Shown one piece after another: positions 18,774-27,995 of a stretch of DNA of 64,000 bases. Both the position numbers and the translations under genes were made by a program. A model generated the notes under the pieces. The model made no database searches. It saw only the letters and a list, made by a program, of their open reading frames with translations, and was not told the DNA's origin. The DNA comes from Planktothrix rubescens CCAP 1459/22. GTDB taxonomy: Bacteria; Cyanobacteriota; Cyanobacteriia; Cyanobacteriales; Microcoleaceae. The stretch covers positions 4,235,501 through 4,299,500 of the forward strand of contig LR882958.1 in assembly GCA_904830895.1 (NCBI GenBank). Direction: 5' to 3'. The number at the start of each line of letters is the position of its first letter. The first letter of the stretch is position 1.

Positions 18774-21700
18774 TTAGTTTTTCCCTTGGGCTAATATTTG
18801 TTGAATTGTACTTGTGAGTTGACTGAGTTTAACAGGTTTAGTCAAATAGTCATTAGCACCTGCTTCTAAGCATTTTTGTTTATCGCTGGTCATTGCTAAG
18901 GCTGTGAGGGCAATAATAGGTATATTAGCTAGTTTGAGATCGCTGTCCTCACGAATCCGTTGAATTGCTTCTAAACCATCCATAACAGGCATCTGAATAT
19001 CCATTAAAATTAAATCTGGCCTGTGTAATTTAGCCTGATCAATTGCCTCTTGACCATTTTCCGCTAAGATGATTTGGTATCCTTTTGCCTTCAGATAACG
19101 AGAAATCGTAATAATATTAGCTTCATGATCTTCTGCTAACAGAATTATAGGAAATTTTTCTGAGACTTGGGTTGTAGAATTTGGGTCTAAATTGACTGCG
19201 GTTTCCTGGGAAGATTGAGGAGATTTTAATAGTAAATCTTGACAAGGAAGACGGAAGGCAAAACAACTACCGAGATCAATTGTACTCTTAACTTTTACCT
19301 CCCCACCGTGCATTTCCACAATTTTTTTGACCAGGGTAAGTCCCAAACCTGTCCCCATATATTGACGATTTAAAGCACTATCAATTTGCACAAAGGGTTG
19401 AAACAGTTTAGCGAGATTTTCATGAGCAATACCAATACCCGTATCGGTGACGGCAAAACTAATATAGTGATTGCTTAAAGCGGTTTCCGTTGAAGATTCA
19501 AGTTTAACGGTTAAGGAGACTCCACCGCCTTCGGGAGTAAATTTAATCGCATTATTCAGTAAGTTAATTAAAACTTGACGGATGCGCCGTTCATCTATTA
19601 ATAAATTAGGCAGATAAGGGGAAATTTCGGTCTGAATTGAAATGCGTTTTTTTAGGGCCTGTTGTTTAATAAAGATCAAACTTGACTCGCACAATTCTGT
19701 TATAGGGGTAGGGGTGCAGTTGAGTTCAATTTTGCCCGATTCAATTTTAGCAACATCGAGAATATCATTAATTAATGCCAGGAGATGAGTCCCACTTTTT
19801 TCAATAGTTTGTACTGACTGATGTTGTTTTTGATTCAGGGGGCCAAATATTTCCTCCTGCATGGCTTCAGACATTCCTAAAATAGCATTTAAGGGAGTTC
19901 GTAATTCATGGCTCATATTAGCAAGAAACTCATCTTTCATGCGGGTCGCCCGGGCTAGTTCCAGATTGGTTTGTTGCAGTTGGGCTTCGTATTGTTTGCG
20001 ATCGCTAATATCCGATAAAATTCCTTGACGACCAATTATTGTTCCTTGTTCATTTTTAATTGCCGTCGCACTAATTCTCACCCACACATAATGACCATCT
20101 CGGTGAAGATGTCGAATTTCAAGATTATGGGCTGTTTCCCCGCCTAGGATATATTGGTGATTATTTTTAATCAGGATTTCCAAATCATCAGGATGAACCA
20201 GATCCACAAAGGATTTACCGATCCATTCACTCGGTTTCCAACCAAAAAGCGTCTCGAATTGGGGGGAAAGGTAGGTATATAAGCCATCAAGATCAAAAGA
20301 CCAAATTACATCATTTGCTCCTTCTACCAGTCCTCGGAATTGAGCTTCACTCTTAGCTAATTCAGCTTCAATTTTCTTGCGATCGCTAATATCAAAGCGA
20401 ATCCCTAGATACTGAAACGGTTTTCCCTGGCTATCTAAAAAGGGGACAATGGTACTGTCTACCCAATATAAATCCCCTTTCCTAGTTCGATTGCAAATTT
20501 CACCCCGCCAAACCTTACCCTGGATAATCGTGCGCCACAATTGTTTAAAAAAGTCAGAAGGATGGTAGCCAGAATTAATCAAGCGATGGGTTTTTCCGAT
20601 CAGTTCATCACGGGAATAACCTGAAATTTCACAGAAACGATCATTGACGTAAATAATTACTCCTTTGGTATCAGTAATAGAGACAATGGCAGATTGATCT
20701 AAGCCCTGTTTAAAGGCAGATAATTCTTGAAGTAACTTTTGCCGTTCCAGTTCTACTTCTTTACGTTGGCTAATATCTTTAGCAATGGCTAAAAAGCCAA
20801 TAATTTGCTGATTAATATCCTTGAGGGCATTGATAGATAGGGATACCGGAAAGTCAGAACCATCTTTGCGAATATAAATCCATTCTTGATCATTGATTAT
20901 GCCTCCTTTACAGAGTGCAATAAAAACTTCAAAGCTTTGCTCAATGGGACGATTAATCTTTTGGGAAAGGATTTCAGCGTAAATTTTCAATTCTTTGCGA
21001 TCGTGGATTCTTGTGAGGGTGACTTTACCAATAACCTCCTCTGCACGATAACCGAGCATTTTTTCTGCCCCAGCATTAAAGGTCTGAATCACGCCTTGAA
21101 GATCGGTGGAAATAATAGAATAATCAGCCCCATCGAGAATAGCTTTTTGAAGAATATTGAGGTTTATGACTTCCTTAGTCTGTTGTCGCACCAGGCTTTC
21201 CAGGGAAAGGTTAAATTCTTCTAATGATGATTGTGCCTGGCGTAGCTCTTGATTCCGTTGTTCCAGAGCTTCCGTTACCCTGAGTCTTTCTATTTCTGCC
21301 TCGGCTCTGGTGGCAAAAACCCGTAAAATATCAATGATATTGACTAGATTGGATGAATTTTTGAGGGTATTATTCCAGATCGCAATATAGCCCAGAGACT
21401 CCCCGGATTGATTTTGTAGGGCAAGACCCAGATCACTTTTAGCATAAAGTTCTTCAAAATCTTCATTGACATGATCAGCTTGAAATTGGTGATTTGAGAA
21501 ATCGACTAACTTACAAAAGACCCCGTTACGCAATTCTGTAATTACAATCCGATCAAGTTCAAAGGCTTTGCTAATATGTTCAGCCATAGCTGGGAAAAAG
21601 TCTTCTCCGGTGACGGCGGATGTACCTTCAATCAAGTTTTCCAGAATGTCAGAATCCTGTTTACGTTGAGTAATATCGGTAGCCGTGCCCACATAACCAA

Positions 21701-23579
21701 TGATTTCCCCGTTAATATCACGTTCTACGATCGCCTGTCCAAATACCCAAGTGATTAAACCATCGGGACGTTGATAGCGGTATTCTAACTGAAAGGGACG
21801 ATTTTCATGAACGACAAAATACCACTCCGAGACGATTTTGTCTCGATCCTGGGGATGTATGGCTTGAGTCCAACCCCCACCGATGGCTTCCGAGGGGGTG
21901 AGTCCGGTCATGGAACACCAAGATGTATTCACATAAATGCAGTTTCCCTCGGTATCGGTACGAAAAATCCCAACGGGAACAGCAGCAGCCAGGGTAATAT
22001 AGCGATTTTGACTCTCAATCAGGGCGGCTTCGATTTTGCGTTTTTCTGCCAGTTCGGTTTCGATTTGTTGGTAAGCGGTGGCTTGTTGAATTGCGATCGC
22101 CACTTGGGTAGCCAGTTGTTGTAACAGGGTAATTTCTTCTGTTGACCATTGGCGCGGCCCATTGCTTTCGGAAGCAACTAACAATCCCCACAGGGTTTGT
22201 CCTAGCAGAATCGGAACAATAATTTTTGCCCGAATTTGCAAGTTTTCTAGGCTCTGACGATGGCAGTCGGTCATGGGAGTGGTGTAGATATCTGGCACTA
22301 CCCGAACCCGTCCGTGAGTATAGACATCGATCCAATCCGAAAAACAGGGATCAGTAGTCTGTGTTCCTAGATCATAAAAATCTTGACTGCTGCTGGCTTC
22401 TGCTGCAACGATTACATGGGTATCGGTTTGCAATTGCCAAATCACTGTCCGATCACAATTGAGGTGAGATCGGATTTGTTCCACCGTTGTCTTCAGAATC
22501 TCTGACAAATTCAGAGAGGAACGAATTTGAGTGGCAAGATTAGTGATTAACTCCTCTTGTTTGGCTTTTGCCTTGAGGATAGCCGTTCTTTCTTCGACTT
22601 GACGTTCTAATTCTAAATTCCGATGGGTTAAAAGTTCTATTTTCTCCGCTTCTAACTGTGATACCTTCTGTTCTAAAACTTCGGCTAATTTGTATAATTC
22701 CAGGGGGTTGAGGGCTTGTAAAATACTGGTCTGGGTGATAATTCCCAGCAGTTCACCCTTCTCACCCGTTACCACCAAGTGCCGAATCAAATGTTGTTCC
22801 ATTATCTGTTGCACTACCCAGAGAGAATCATCTTTTCTGACTGGGAAAACCGATATATTCATCACCTGATCGGCCATACAGGTTTCTAAATCAAGGTTTA
22901 ATGCCTGACACTGGACTAAATCTCGCTCAGTTACAAAGCCAATGGGGATAAATAGGCTATCTTGTTCTTGTACAATCACCACGGAACTGACACGATGCTT
23001 TGCCATCAATTCGGCGATCTGTAATATGGGACTATTGGGAGACACGGACACAACGTTCGCAATCATCACTTCTGCGACCAGACGTAACCGCAATAAATCT
23101 GTCGGACGGGATGTTTGTCTTAGGGTTTCGTGGGTGAGCAGTCCAACTATTTGATCTTGGTCGTTGAGAATGGGTAAATGGCGAATCCGGCGCTGTTTGA
23201 GCAGGTTAATCACAAAAAACAAATCCGTAAAAGCCGACTCATAGAGGGTGACAACTGGATGGGCCATGACCTCCCGGACGAGCAGACTCTCTAAGGAGCG
23301 TTTCTCGGTACTCAGGCGTACCACATCTCTCTCGGTGAAAATGCCTAATAATTTCTGATTCTCAGCAATTAGGACACAACTTGACCGAGCTTCAAGGTGT
23401 AATTCCTCTGGTCGGTTATTGCCGATGGTGGACGTCGAACAAACTGTATGCAGTCCACTCATTTGTGCGATCGCATCCCTAACGGTCGTATCCGGTGCAA
23501 TAATCAGGGGATTACGCACGATGGCAGATGTTAGTTCCGTTTGGGTGATAGCACTTGCCGATGTCAACGATGTCAACAT
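18774..23579 (-). CDS. Hybrid sensor histidine kinase with CBS, GAF, PAS and receiver domains
   Basis: 1601 aa, cytosolic (no membrane segments seen). Domains in order: two CBS pairs (about 15-155 and 165-295), a coiled coil (300-340), GAF (345-500), PAS (525-640), a partial GAF-like region (645-750), PAS (810-930), PAS (950-1065), PAS (1075-1190), HisKA with His1224 in MSHELRTPLN, HATPase (about 1325-1440, with DTGIGI and GTGLGL), and a receiver with phospho-acceptor Asp1527 in LMDIQMPVMDG. CBS pairs usually bind adenine nucleotides, so the kinase may read energy state; GAF and PAS add further inputs. All catalytic motifs are present. Its start lies 17 bp after the stop of the upstream REC-kinase gene, so they form an operon. 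Confidence 0.95.
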   Translation of the reverse strand: MLTSLTSASAITQTELTSAIVRNPLIIAPDTTVRDAIAQMSGLHTVCSTSTIGNNRPEELHLEARSSCVLIAENQKLLGIFTERDVVRLSTEKRSLESLLVREVMAHPVVTLYESAFTDLFFVINLLKQRRIRHLPILNDQDQIVGLLTHETLRQTSRPTDLLRLRLVAEVMIANVVSVSPNSPILQIAELMAKHRVSSVVIVQEQDSLFIPIGFVTERDLVQCQALNLDLETCMADQVMNISVFPVRKDDSLWVVQQIMEQHLIRHLVVTGEKGELLGIITQTSILQALNPLELYKLAEVLEQKVSQLEAEKIELLTHRNLELERQVEERTAILKAKAKQEELITNLATQIRSSLNLSEILKTTVEQIRSHLNCDRTVIWQLQTDTHVIVAAEASSSQDFYDLGTQTTDPCFSDWIDVYTHGRVRVVPDIYTTPMTDCHRQSLENLQIRAKIIVPILLGQTLWGLLVASESNGPRQWSTEEITLLQQLATQVAIAIQQATAYQQIETELAEKRKIEAALIESQNRYITLAAAVPVGIFRTDTEGNCIYVNTSWCSMTGLTPSEAIGGGWTQAIHPQDRDKIVSEWYFVVHENRPFQLEYRYQRPDGLITWVFGQAIVERDINGEIIGYVGTATDITQRKQDSDILENLIEGTSAVTGEDFFPAMAEHISKAFELDRIVITELRNGVFCKLVDFSNHQFQADHVNEDFEELYAKSDLGLALQNQSGESLGYIAIWNNTLKNSSNLVNIIDILRVFATRAEAEIERLRVTEALEQRNQELRQAQSSLEEFNLSLESLVRQQTKEVINLNILQKAILDGADYSIISTDLQGVIQTFNAGAEKMLGYRAEEVIGKVTLTRIHDRKELKIYAEILSQKINRPIEQSFEVFIALCKGGIINDQEWIYIRKDGSDFPVSLSINALKDINQQIIGFLAIAKDISQRKEVELERQKLLQELSAFKQGLDQSAIVSITDTKGVIIYVNDRFCEISGYSRDELIGKTHRLINSGYHPSDFFKQLWRTIIQGKVWRGEICNRTRKGDLYWVDSTIVPFLDSQGKPFQYLGIRFDISDRKKIEAELAKSEAQFRGLVEGANDVIWSFDLDGLYTYLSPQFETLFGWKPSEWIGKSFVDLVHPDDLEILIKNNHQYILGGETAHNLEIRHLHRDGHYVWVRISATAIKNEQGTIIGRQGILSDISDRKQYEAQLQQTNLELARATRMKDEFLANMSHELRTPLNAILGMSEAMQEEIFGPLNQKQHQSVQTIEKSGTHLLALINDILDVAKIESGKIELNCTPTPITELCESSLIFIKQQALKKRISIQTEISPYLPNLLIDERRIRQVLINLLNNAIKFTPEGGGVSLTVKLESSTETALSNHYISFAVTDTGIGIAHENLAKLFQPFVQIDSALNRQYMGTGLGLTLVKKIVEMHGGEVKVKSTIDLGSCFAFRLPCQDLLLKSPQSSQETAVNLDPNSTTQVSEKFPIILLAEDHEANIITISRYLKAKGYQIILAENGQEAIDQAKLHRPDLILMDIQMPVMDGLEAIQRIREDSDLKLANIPIIALTALAMTSDKQKCLEAGANDYLTKPVKLSQLTSTIQQILAQGKN

Positions 23580-23596
23580 GATCTGAATCAGGCTAG

Positions 23597-24679
23597 TTAG
23601 GTAATATTATTGGGGAAGGTAATTTCAAAAATTGCTCCTTGGGGTTGATTATTTTCCACCCTAATTGTGCCACCATGAGCTTCGACAATCATTTTACAAA
23701 AAGCTAATCCCAATCCGATTTGAGAGACACCTTGCATCAGAGTCCCAATTTCATATTTCTCGAAAATACATTGTTTTAAATTATCGGGTACGCCTTGCCC
23801 ATAATCAGCTATTTTAATTTTTGTCCCTCCTTCGGGGAGATGTTCAGCACTGATGATAATCTGACTTTCTTGGGGAGAGAACTTAATAGAATTAGAGAGT
23901 AAATTATCTAAAACTCGCTGACACATCGCTTGATCTATCTTAATCGTGCCATCAAAATCAGGAATTTGGGTGATGATTTCAATCTTTTTTTGAGAGGCGT
24001 TAAATTCAAAATCTTTAACCAATTCCCGCAGCATATTTCCCAGATTAACTGGGCTGAGATTGAGAGCAATTTTACCCGATTCTATCCTCGCCATCAGCAA
24101 TAAATCATCAATTAAGCCTGATAACTTTTGCCCTGATAATTTTATTGTAACTATTTTCTCTTGTTTTGCCTCTGGTGATAGCTTGGGATGGGTCAACATC
24201 TCCAATCCTAACAAGATCCCAGCTAGGGGATTTCTAAGATCATGAACTAACATCTTGACCAGATCTTCTCGCAATTTCAGCAGGGTTTGTAGATTGTCGT
24301 ATTGTTGCTTAATCCGCAGCATCGAATGAACTCTAGCGCGAAGTTCCAGACCATTAACGGGTTTGCTCAAAAAATCATCAGCACCGGCACTTAAACATAG
24401 AGCCAGGTCTTCTTTCTCCGTTAATGCCGTCACCATAATAATCGGAATTGACTGCCATTGGGGATTGGCTTTAATCCGGGAGCAAACCTCAATCCCGTCC
24501 ATTTCTGGCATCATCACATCTAATAAAATTAGATCCAGTGGGATGATTTCTAGGGATTCGAGGGCTTCCTGTCCACTAGAAGCATAGTGTAACTCATAAT
24601 TCTGACTGCTTAACAGTGATTCCAGGACATCAAAATTACGAGGTTGATCATCGACCACTAAAATAGAAGGCTGATTCAA
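23597..24679 (-). CDS. Response-regulator/histidine-kinase fusion (REC-HisKA-HATPase)
   Basis: 360 aa. An N-terminal receiver has Asp54 in LILLDVMMPEMDG and the usual acidic pair VVDD. A short linker leads to HisKA with His146 in MLVHDLRNPLAG, then HATPase with NSIKFSP, the ADYGQGVP G1 box and GLGLAFCK G2 box. This REC-first order is common in cyanobacteria, where phosphorylation of the receiver tunes the attached kinase. It is the first gene of a two-gene operon with the 1601-aa hybrid kinase and may act in the same phosphorelay (inference). The IS200/IS605 relic begins 37 bp beyond its start side. Confidence 0.94.
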   Translation of the reverse strand: MNQPSILVVDDQPRNFDVLESLLSSQNYELHYASSGQEALESLEIIPLDLILLDVMMPEMDGIEVCSRIKANPQWQSIPIIMVTALTEKEDLALCLSAGADDFLSKPVNGLELRARVHSMLRIKQQYDNLQTLLKLREDLVKMLVHDLRNPLAGILLGLEMLTHPKLSPEAKQEKIVTIKLSGQKLSGLIDDLLLMARIESGKIALNLSPVNLGNMLRELVKDFEFNASQKKIEIITQIPDFDGTIKIDQAMCQRVLDNLLSNSIKFSPQESQIIISAEHLPEGGTKIKIADYGQGVPDNLKQCIFEKYEIGTLMQGVSQIGLGLAFCKMIVEAHGGTIRVENNQPQGAIFEITFPNNIT

Positions 24680-24716
24680 TTGTGGTTCCCTTAAGCACTT
24701 AACATACTCTTAATTT

Positions 24717-25076
24717 TGACATCCTCACCGACCTGAAGGTACGGTGATTCTTCACCACGCCACTTGTTTAAGGAGGTCGCTGAACGGGGTTGACGCTTCA
24801 CAGACTGTCGCTACTCTTTGAGTAGTCTTACACTGTCTCCACGTCCGTTTAAAGTGTCAGAATGCCCTTCCGCCACTTCAAGAAAAGATTTAATTTTGAG
24901 TGCGTTCAAGGGTGGACTGATACCATTGCCTTACTTCCGCTTCCCCTTTCTCATCGTCAACCCCGCAGGACTTTCAACCTTGTTATTTGTTTCGGAGTAT
25001 CTTTGATAGGGTGGGTTTTTTCACACCAACTTAATTTTAGCACAAAGCCGTCCTAGAAGGACGGGGTTTTAAACCC
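24717..25076 (-). mobile_element. IS200/IS605-family remnant (non-autonomous, both ends kept)
   Basis: About 360 bp bounded by two subterminal hairpins: TCACCG-ACCT-GA-AGGT-A-CGGTGA at 24725-24747, and CCGTCC-TAGAA-GGACGG at 25048-25064 followed by GGTTTTAAACCC. On the minus strand a decayed frame reads LEVAEGHSDTLNGRGDSVRLLKE then stop, then a continuation to SPYLQVGEDV; this resembles the C-terminal tail of cyanobacterial TnpB proteins. No tnpA, and nothing of the TnpB catalytic core, is left. Hairpin ends without a transposase suggest an internally deleted, trans-mobilised element. Also contains a CTACTC-TTT-GAGTAG hairpin at about 24810-24824. Confidence 0.7.
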
Positions 25077-25141
25077 AAATCTTCGATAATAATGTATAGA
25101 ACAATGAATCTACTGCTGAATACTAACCCCAATTTAAAGCC

Positions 25142-25921
25142 ATGACACAAATACAACCTAATACCAACCCCAGTTCATCATCAATGTCAGATACTGCTAT
25201 TATTGCTACCGATGTACATAAATGGTATGGCAATAATTTCCACGCCCTTAGAGGGGTTAGCCTTTCGGTGAAACGGGGGGAAGTGGTGGTGATTATGGGG
25301 CCTTCTGGTTCGGGAAAATCGACTTTTATTCGCACATTTAATGCCTTAGAAGAATTTCAACAGGGTAGTATTGTCATAGATGGAATTAATTTATCCCATG
25401 ATTTAAAAGATATTGAAGAAATTCGCAAAGAAGTGGGAATGGTATTTCAACAGTTTAATTTATTTCCCCATTTAAGTATTTTACAAAATGTTACTTTAGC
25501 TCCGATTTGGGTCAGACGTTGGCCGAAGGCAAAAGCCGAAGAAGTAGCTTTACAATTATTAGAAAGAGTCGGGATTTTAGAACAGGCAAAAAAATATCCT
25601 GGTCAATTATCTGGCGGCCAACAACAACGAGTTGCGATTGCTAGAGCCTTAGCAATGCAGCCTAAAATTATGTTATTTGATGAACCTACTTCTGCTTTAG
25701 ACCCTGAAATGGTGCGGGAAGTTTTAGACGTGATGCGAACTTTAGCCGAGTCGGGAATGACGATGGTTTGTGTTACCCATGAAGTCGGATTTGCGCGGGA
25801 AGTTGCCGATAGAATTGTGTTAATGGCCGATGGAATTTTAGTCGAAGAAGCAACCCCAGAAGAATTTTTTACCAATCCTCAAGAAGAACGAACTCAAAAG
25901 TTTCTGTCTCAAATTCTTTAA
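25142..25921 (+). CDS. Polar amino-acid ABC transporter ATP-binding protein
   Basis: 259 aa. Walker [10 protein letters not shown] (Lys59), Q-loop [10 protein letters not shown], signature [16 protein letters not shown], Walker [13 protein letters not shown] and the switch-histidine region CVTHEVGFA mark a GlnQ/HisP/BgtA-type ATPase that powers uptake of polar amino acids. Length is typical, plus a Ser/Asn-rich 20-residue N-terminal lead; a second in-frame Met at residue 15 is an alternative start. No permease or binding protein is adjacent. The BztC/NatH-type permease at 8293 is the likely partner, now 15.6 kb away on the same strand. Confidence 0.93.
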   Translation: MTQIQPNTNPSSSSMSDTAIIATDVHKWYGNNFHALRGVSLSVKRGEVVVIMGPSGSGKSTFIRTFNALEEFQQGSIVIDGINLSHDLKDIEEIRKEVGMVFQQFNLFPHLSILQNVTLAPIWVRRWPKAKAEEVALQLLERVGILEQAKKYPGQLSGGQQQRVAIARALAMQPKIMLFDEPTSALDPEMVREVLDVMRTLAESGMTMVCVTHEVGFAREVADRIVLMADGILVEEATPEEFFTNPQEERTQKFLSQIL

Positions 25922-25930
25922 TGTATTAAA

Positions 25931-26057
25931 ATATAGCAATCCTAAATCAGTTGTAATATTTCCATCTATCTCGACCCCTCCCAACCCTCCCCTTACTAAG
26001 GGGAGGGCTAGGGTGGGGTTCTATATTCTGATCGCAAATCATTTAAGATTGCTATAT
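25931..26057. repeat. MITE-like element with terminal inverted repeats and inner hairpin
   Basis: Arms ATATAGCAATC(C/T)TAAAT at 25931-25948 and its complement at about 26040-26057 face each other. Between them a strong hairpin CCCTCCCCTTA/TAAGGGGAGGG (25985-26007) is extended by flanking CCCCTCCC/GGGTGGGG. No coding capacity. It sits between the ABC ATPase and crtD. Confidence 0.65.
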
Positions 26058-26082
26058 ATTAAGTAACTAGGGATCTACTAAG

Positions 26083-27609
26083 GTGAACACAGAACGAGTG
26101 ATCGTGATTGGGGCTGGAATTGGGGGATTAACCGCCGGGGCATTGTTGGCCCATCGAGGATATTCGGTTTTAATCTTCGACCAAGGAATTGTCCCAGGAG
26201 GGTGTGCTTCTACCTTTCAACGTCGGGGGTTTACCTTTGATGTCGGAGCGACTCAGGTAGCCGGACTCGAACCGGGTGGGATTCATCACCGTATTTTCAA
26301 GGAGTTAGGAATTGAATTACCCGCCGCGACTCCCTGTGATCCCGCTTGTGCCGTTTTTTTACCCGAAGAAACTGAACCGATTCAGGTGTGGCGAGATCCC
26401 CAAAAATGGCAACAGGAAAGACAGCGACAATTTCCCGGGAGTGAACCCTTTTGGCAGTTAATGACTACCCTATTTCATGCTAGTTGGCGGTTTCAATCCC
26501 GTGATCCCGTGCTCCCTCCTGGGAATTTATGGGATCTGTGGCAATTGATCCAAGCGGTTCGCCCCGATACCTTGATTACCCTGCCTTTTACCCTGATGAC
26601 CGTGGCTGATGCCCTACGGTTGTATAATTTAGACGGTGATCGGCGGCTGAAAACCTTTTTAGATCTGCAACTGAAGTTATATTCTCAGGTAGACACCGAG
26701 GAAACGGCCTTATTGTACGCGGCAACGGCTTTGGGAGTTTCTCAGGAACCGCAGGGTTTATCTCATCTTCAAGGAAGTATGCAGGTATTAAGCGATCGCC
26801 TAGTCCAAGCCCTAGAACGAGATGGGGGTAAACTGTTAATGCGGCATACCGTTGACGCCATTGAAACAGAACCGGATCAAGCGATCGCCGTGAAAATTAG
26901 GAATCAAAAAACCGGGGAAATTATTCATGAAACCGCCGATCTTATGGTAGCTAATATTACCCCACAAAACTTAATTAAATTGTTAGATAAAAACCACAAA
27001 AATCATCGGCAATTTTCAATTTTATTACCTCTCTATCAACGACGAATTAAGCAACTTCCTCCGGCGTCGGGAGCATTTGTGATCTATTTAGGAGTACAAG
27101 CGATCGCCATACCCCCAGAATGCCCGCCCCATCTACAATTCCTCTATGATCAAGGGGCTATTGGTGAAAATAATTCTCTTTTCGTTTCCGTAAGTCACCC
27201 CGGAGATGGACGCGCCCCCGCCGGACAAGCCACGATTATCGCTTCAAGTTTTACTGAAACCCAACAATGGTGGGATTCTCAGGACTATCAAGGTTTAAAA
27301 CAACAATATATGGACAAGGCGATCGCCCGTTTAGGGTCTTACTTTCACCTAACTCCAGAAACTATTCTCCATCAAGAAGCCGCCACACCTCGCACCTTTG
27401 AACGCTATACCGCACGGGATCAAGGAGTTGTTGGCGGAGTCGGTCAACGGGTTTCCACTTTTGGGCCCTTTGGTTTGGGGAATCGTACCCCGATCAAAAA
27501 TCTTTGGTTAGTAGGAGATTCTACCCATCCTGGAGAGGGAACAGCCGGAGTTTCCTATTCGGCTTTAACCGTTGTTCGTCAAATTGAATTGACCCAAAAA
27601 TCTGTCTAA
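26083..27609 (+). CDS. crtD: C-3',4' desaturase CrtD (carotenoid biosynthesis)
   Basis: 508 aa, starting at GTG 26083. FAD/NAD-binding N-terminus VIVIGAGIGGLTAGALLAHRGY and the phytoene-desaturase/CrtISO-family pattern GGCASTF, FDVGATQ and a C-terminal NLWLVGDSTHPGEG. The run AGLEPGGIHHRIFKELGI and CDPACAVFLP fits the CrtD branch, which desaturates the C-3',4' bond during myxoxanthophyll synthesis, better than CrtH. The distinction between CrtD and other family members is from memory of sequence style. It stands alone, between a MITE-like repeat and a gene-poor stretch. Confidence 0.8.
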   Translation: MNTERVIVIGAGIGGLTAGALLAHRGYSVLIFDQGIVPGGCASTFQRRGFTFDVGATQVAGLEPGGIHHRIFKELGIELPAATPCDPACAVFLPEETEPIQVWRDPQKWQQERQRQFPGSEPFWQLMTTLFHASWRFQSRDPVLPPGNLWDLWQLIQAVRPDTLITLPFTLMTVADALRLYNLDGDRRLKTFLDLQLKLYSQVDTEETALLYAATALGVSQEPQGLSHLQGSMQVLSDRLVQALERDGGKLLMRHTVDAIETEPDQAIAVKIRNQKTGEIIHETADLMVANITPQNLIKLLDKNHKNHRQFSILLPLYQRRIKQLPPASGAFVIYLGVQAIAIPPECPPHLQFLYDQGAIGENNSLFVSVSHPGDGRAPAGQATIIASSFTETQQWWDSQDYQGLKQQYMDKAIARLGSYFHLTPETILHQEAATPRTFERYTARDQGVVGGVGQRVSTFGPFGLGNRTPIKNLWLVGDSTHPGEGTAGVSYSALTVVRQIELTQKSV

Positions 27610-27995
27610 GAATGACAGAGAGATTCATAACTAAAAAAGTAATAGTAATTGCCGTTTCGGAACTATGAGCTAGTTTCTTCATAAGATGATGTGTTCGGTT
27701 GCTCCTCTTTTCGGTACATTTCCTCGACTCCTGCAAGGTTTTTGGGCTATTGTACACTAATTTCTTGCACCATTATCCCTTTCTGCCCTTTCCTCCTCCC
27801 GACTCTCTCGGCTTTTTATCTTTTTTCAGCAAGCCCTAATTACCGGGGATATGAACAGTTTTGGACGGGTATTTATTGGAACTGGGGGAAATGGATTCAT
27901 TTATGGGGAACCTAAACCTTGATTTGATATTTTCCCGTTAAATAACGCAAAATGACTTTATGCGACATCAATGAAATTGTGTCAAAATCGAAGTC
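27610..27995. other. Gene-poor stretch with a possible transposase relic
   Basis: No intact gene. On the minus strand just after crtD, a frame containing SSETAITITFLVMNLSVILRQ resembles the C-terminal tail of cyanobacterial DDE transposases; it is broken, and the upstream frame (MYRKEEQPNTSS) is short. I see no clear ends. The remainder, upstream of the 1436-aa helicase gene, has no feature I recognise. Confidence 0.3.

Noticed and set aside
22015-22335. Minus-strand 106-codon frame
   Set aside because: Lies in a shifted frame inside the hybrid kinase gene, whose domains run through it without break.
24818-25056. Two plus-strand frames inside the IS relic
   Set aside because: They are overlapping chance frames in the decayed element; the minus strand carries the TnpB-like remnant.
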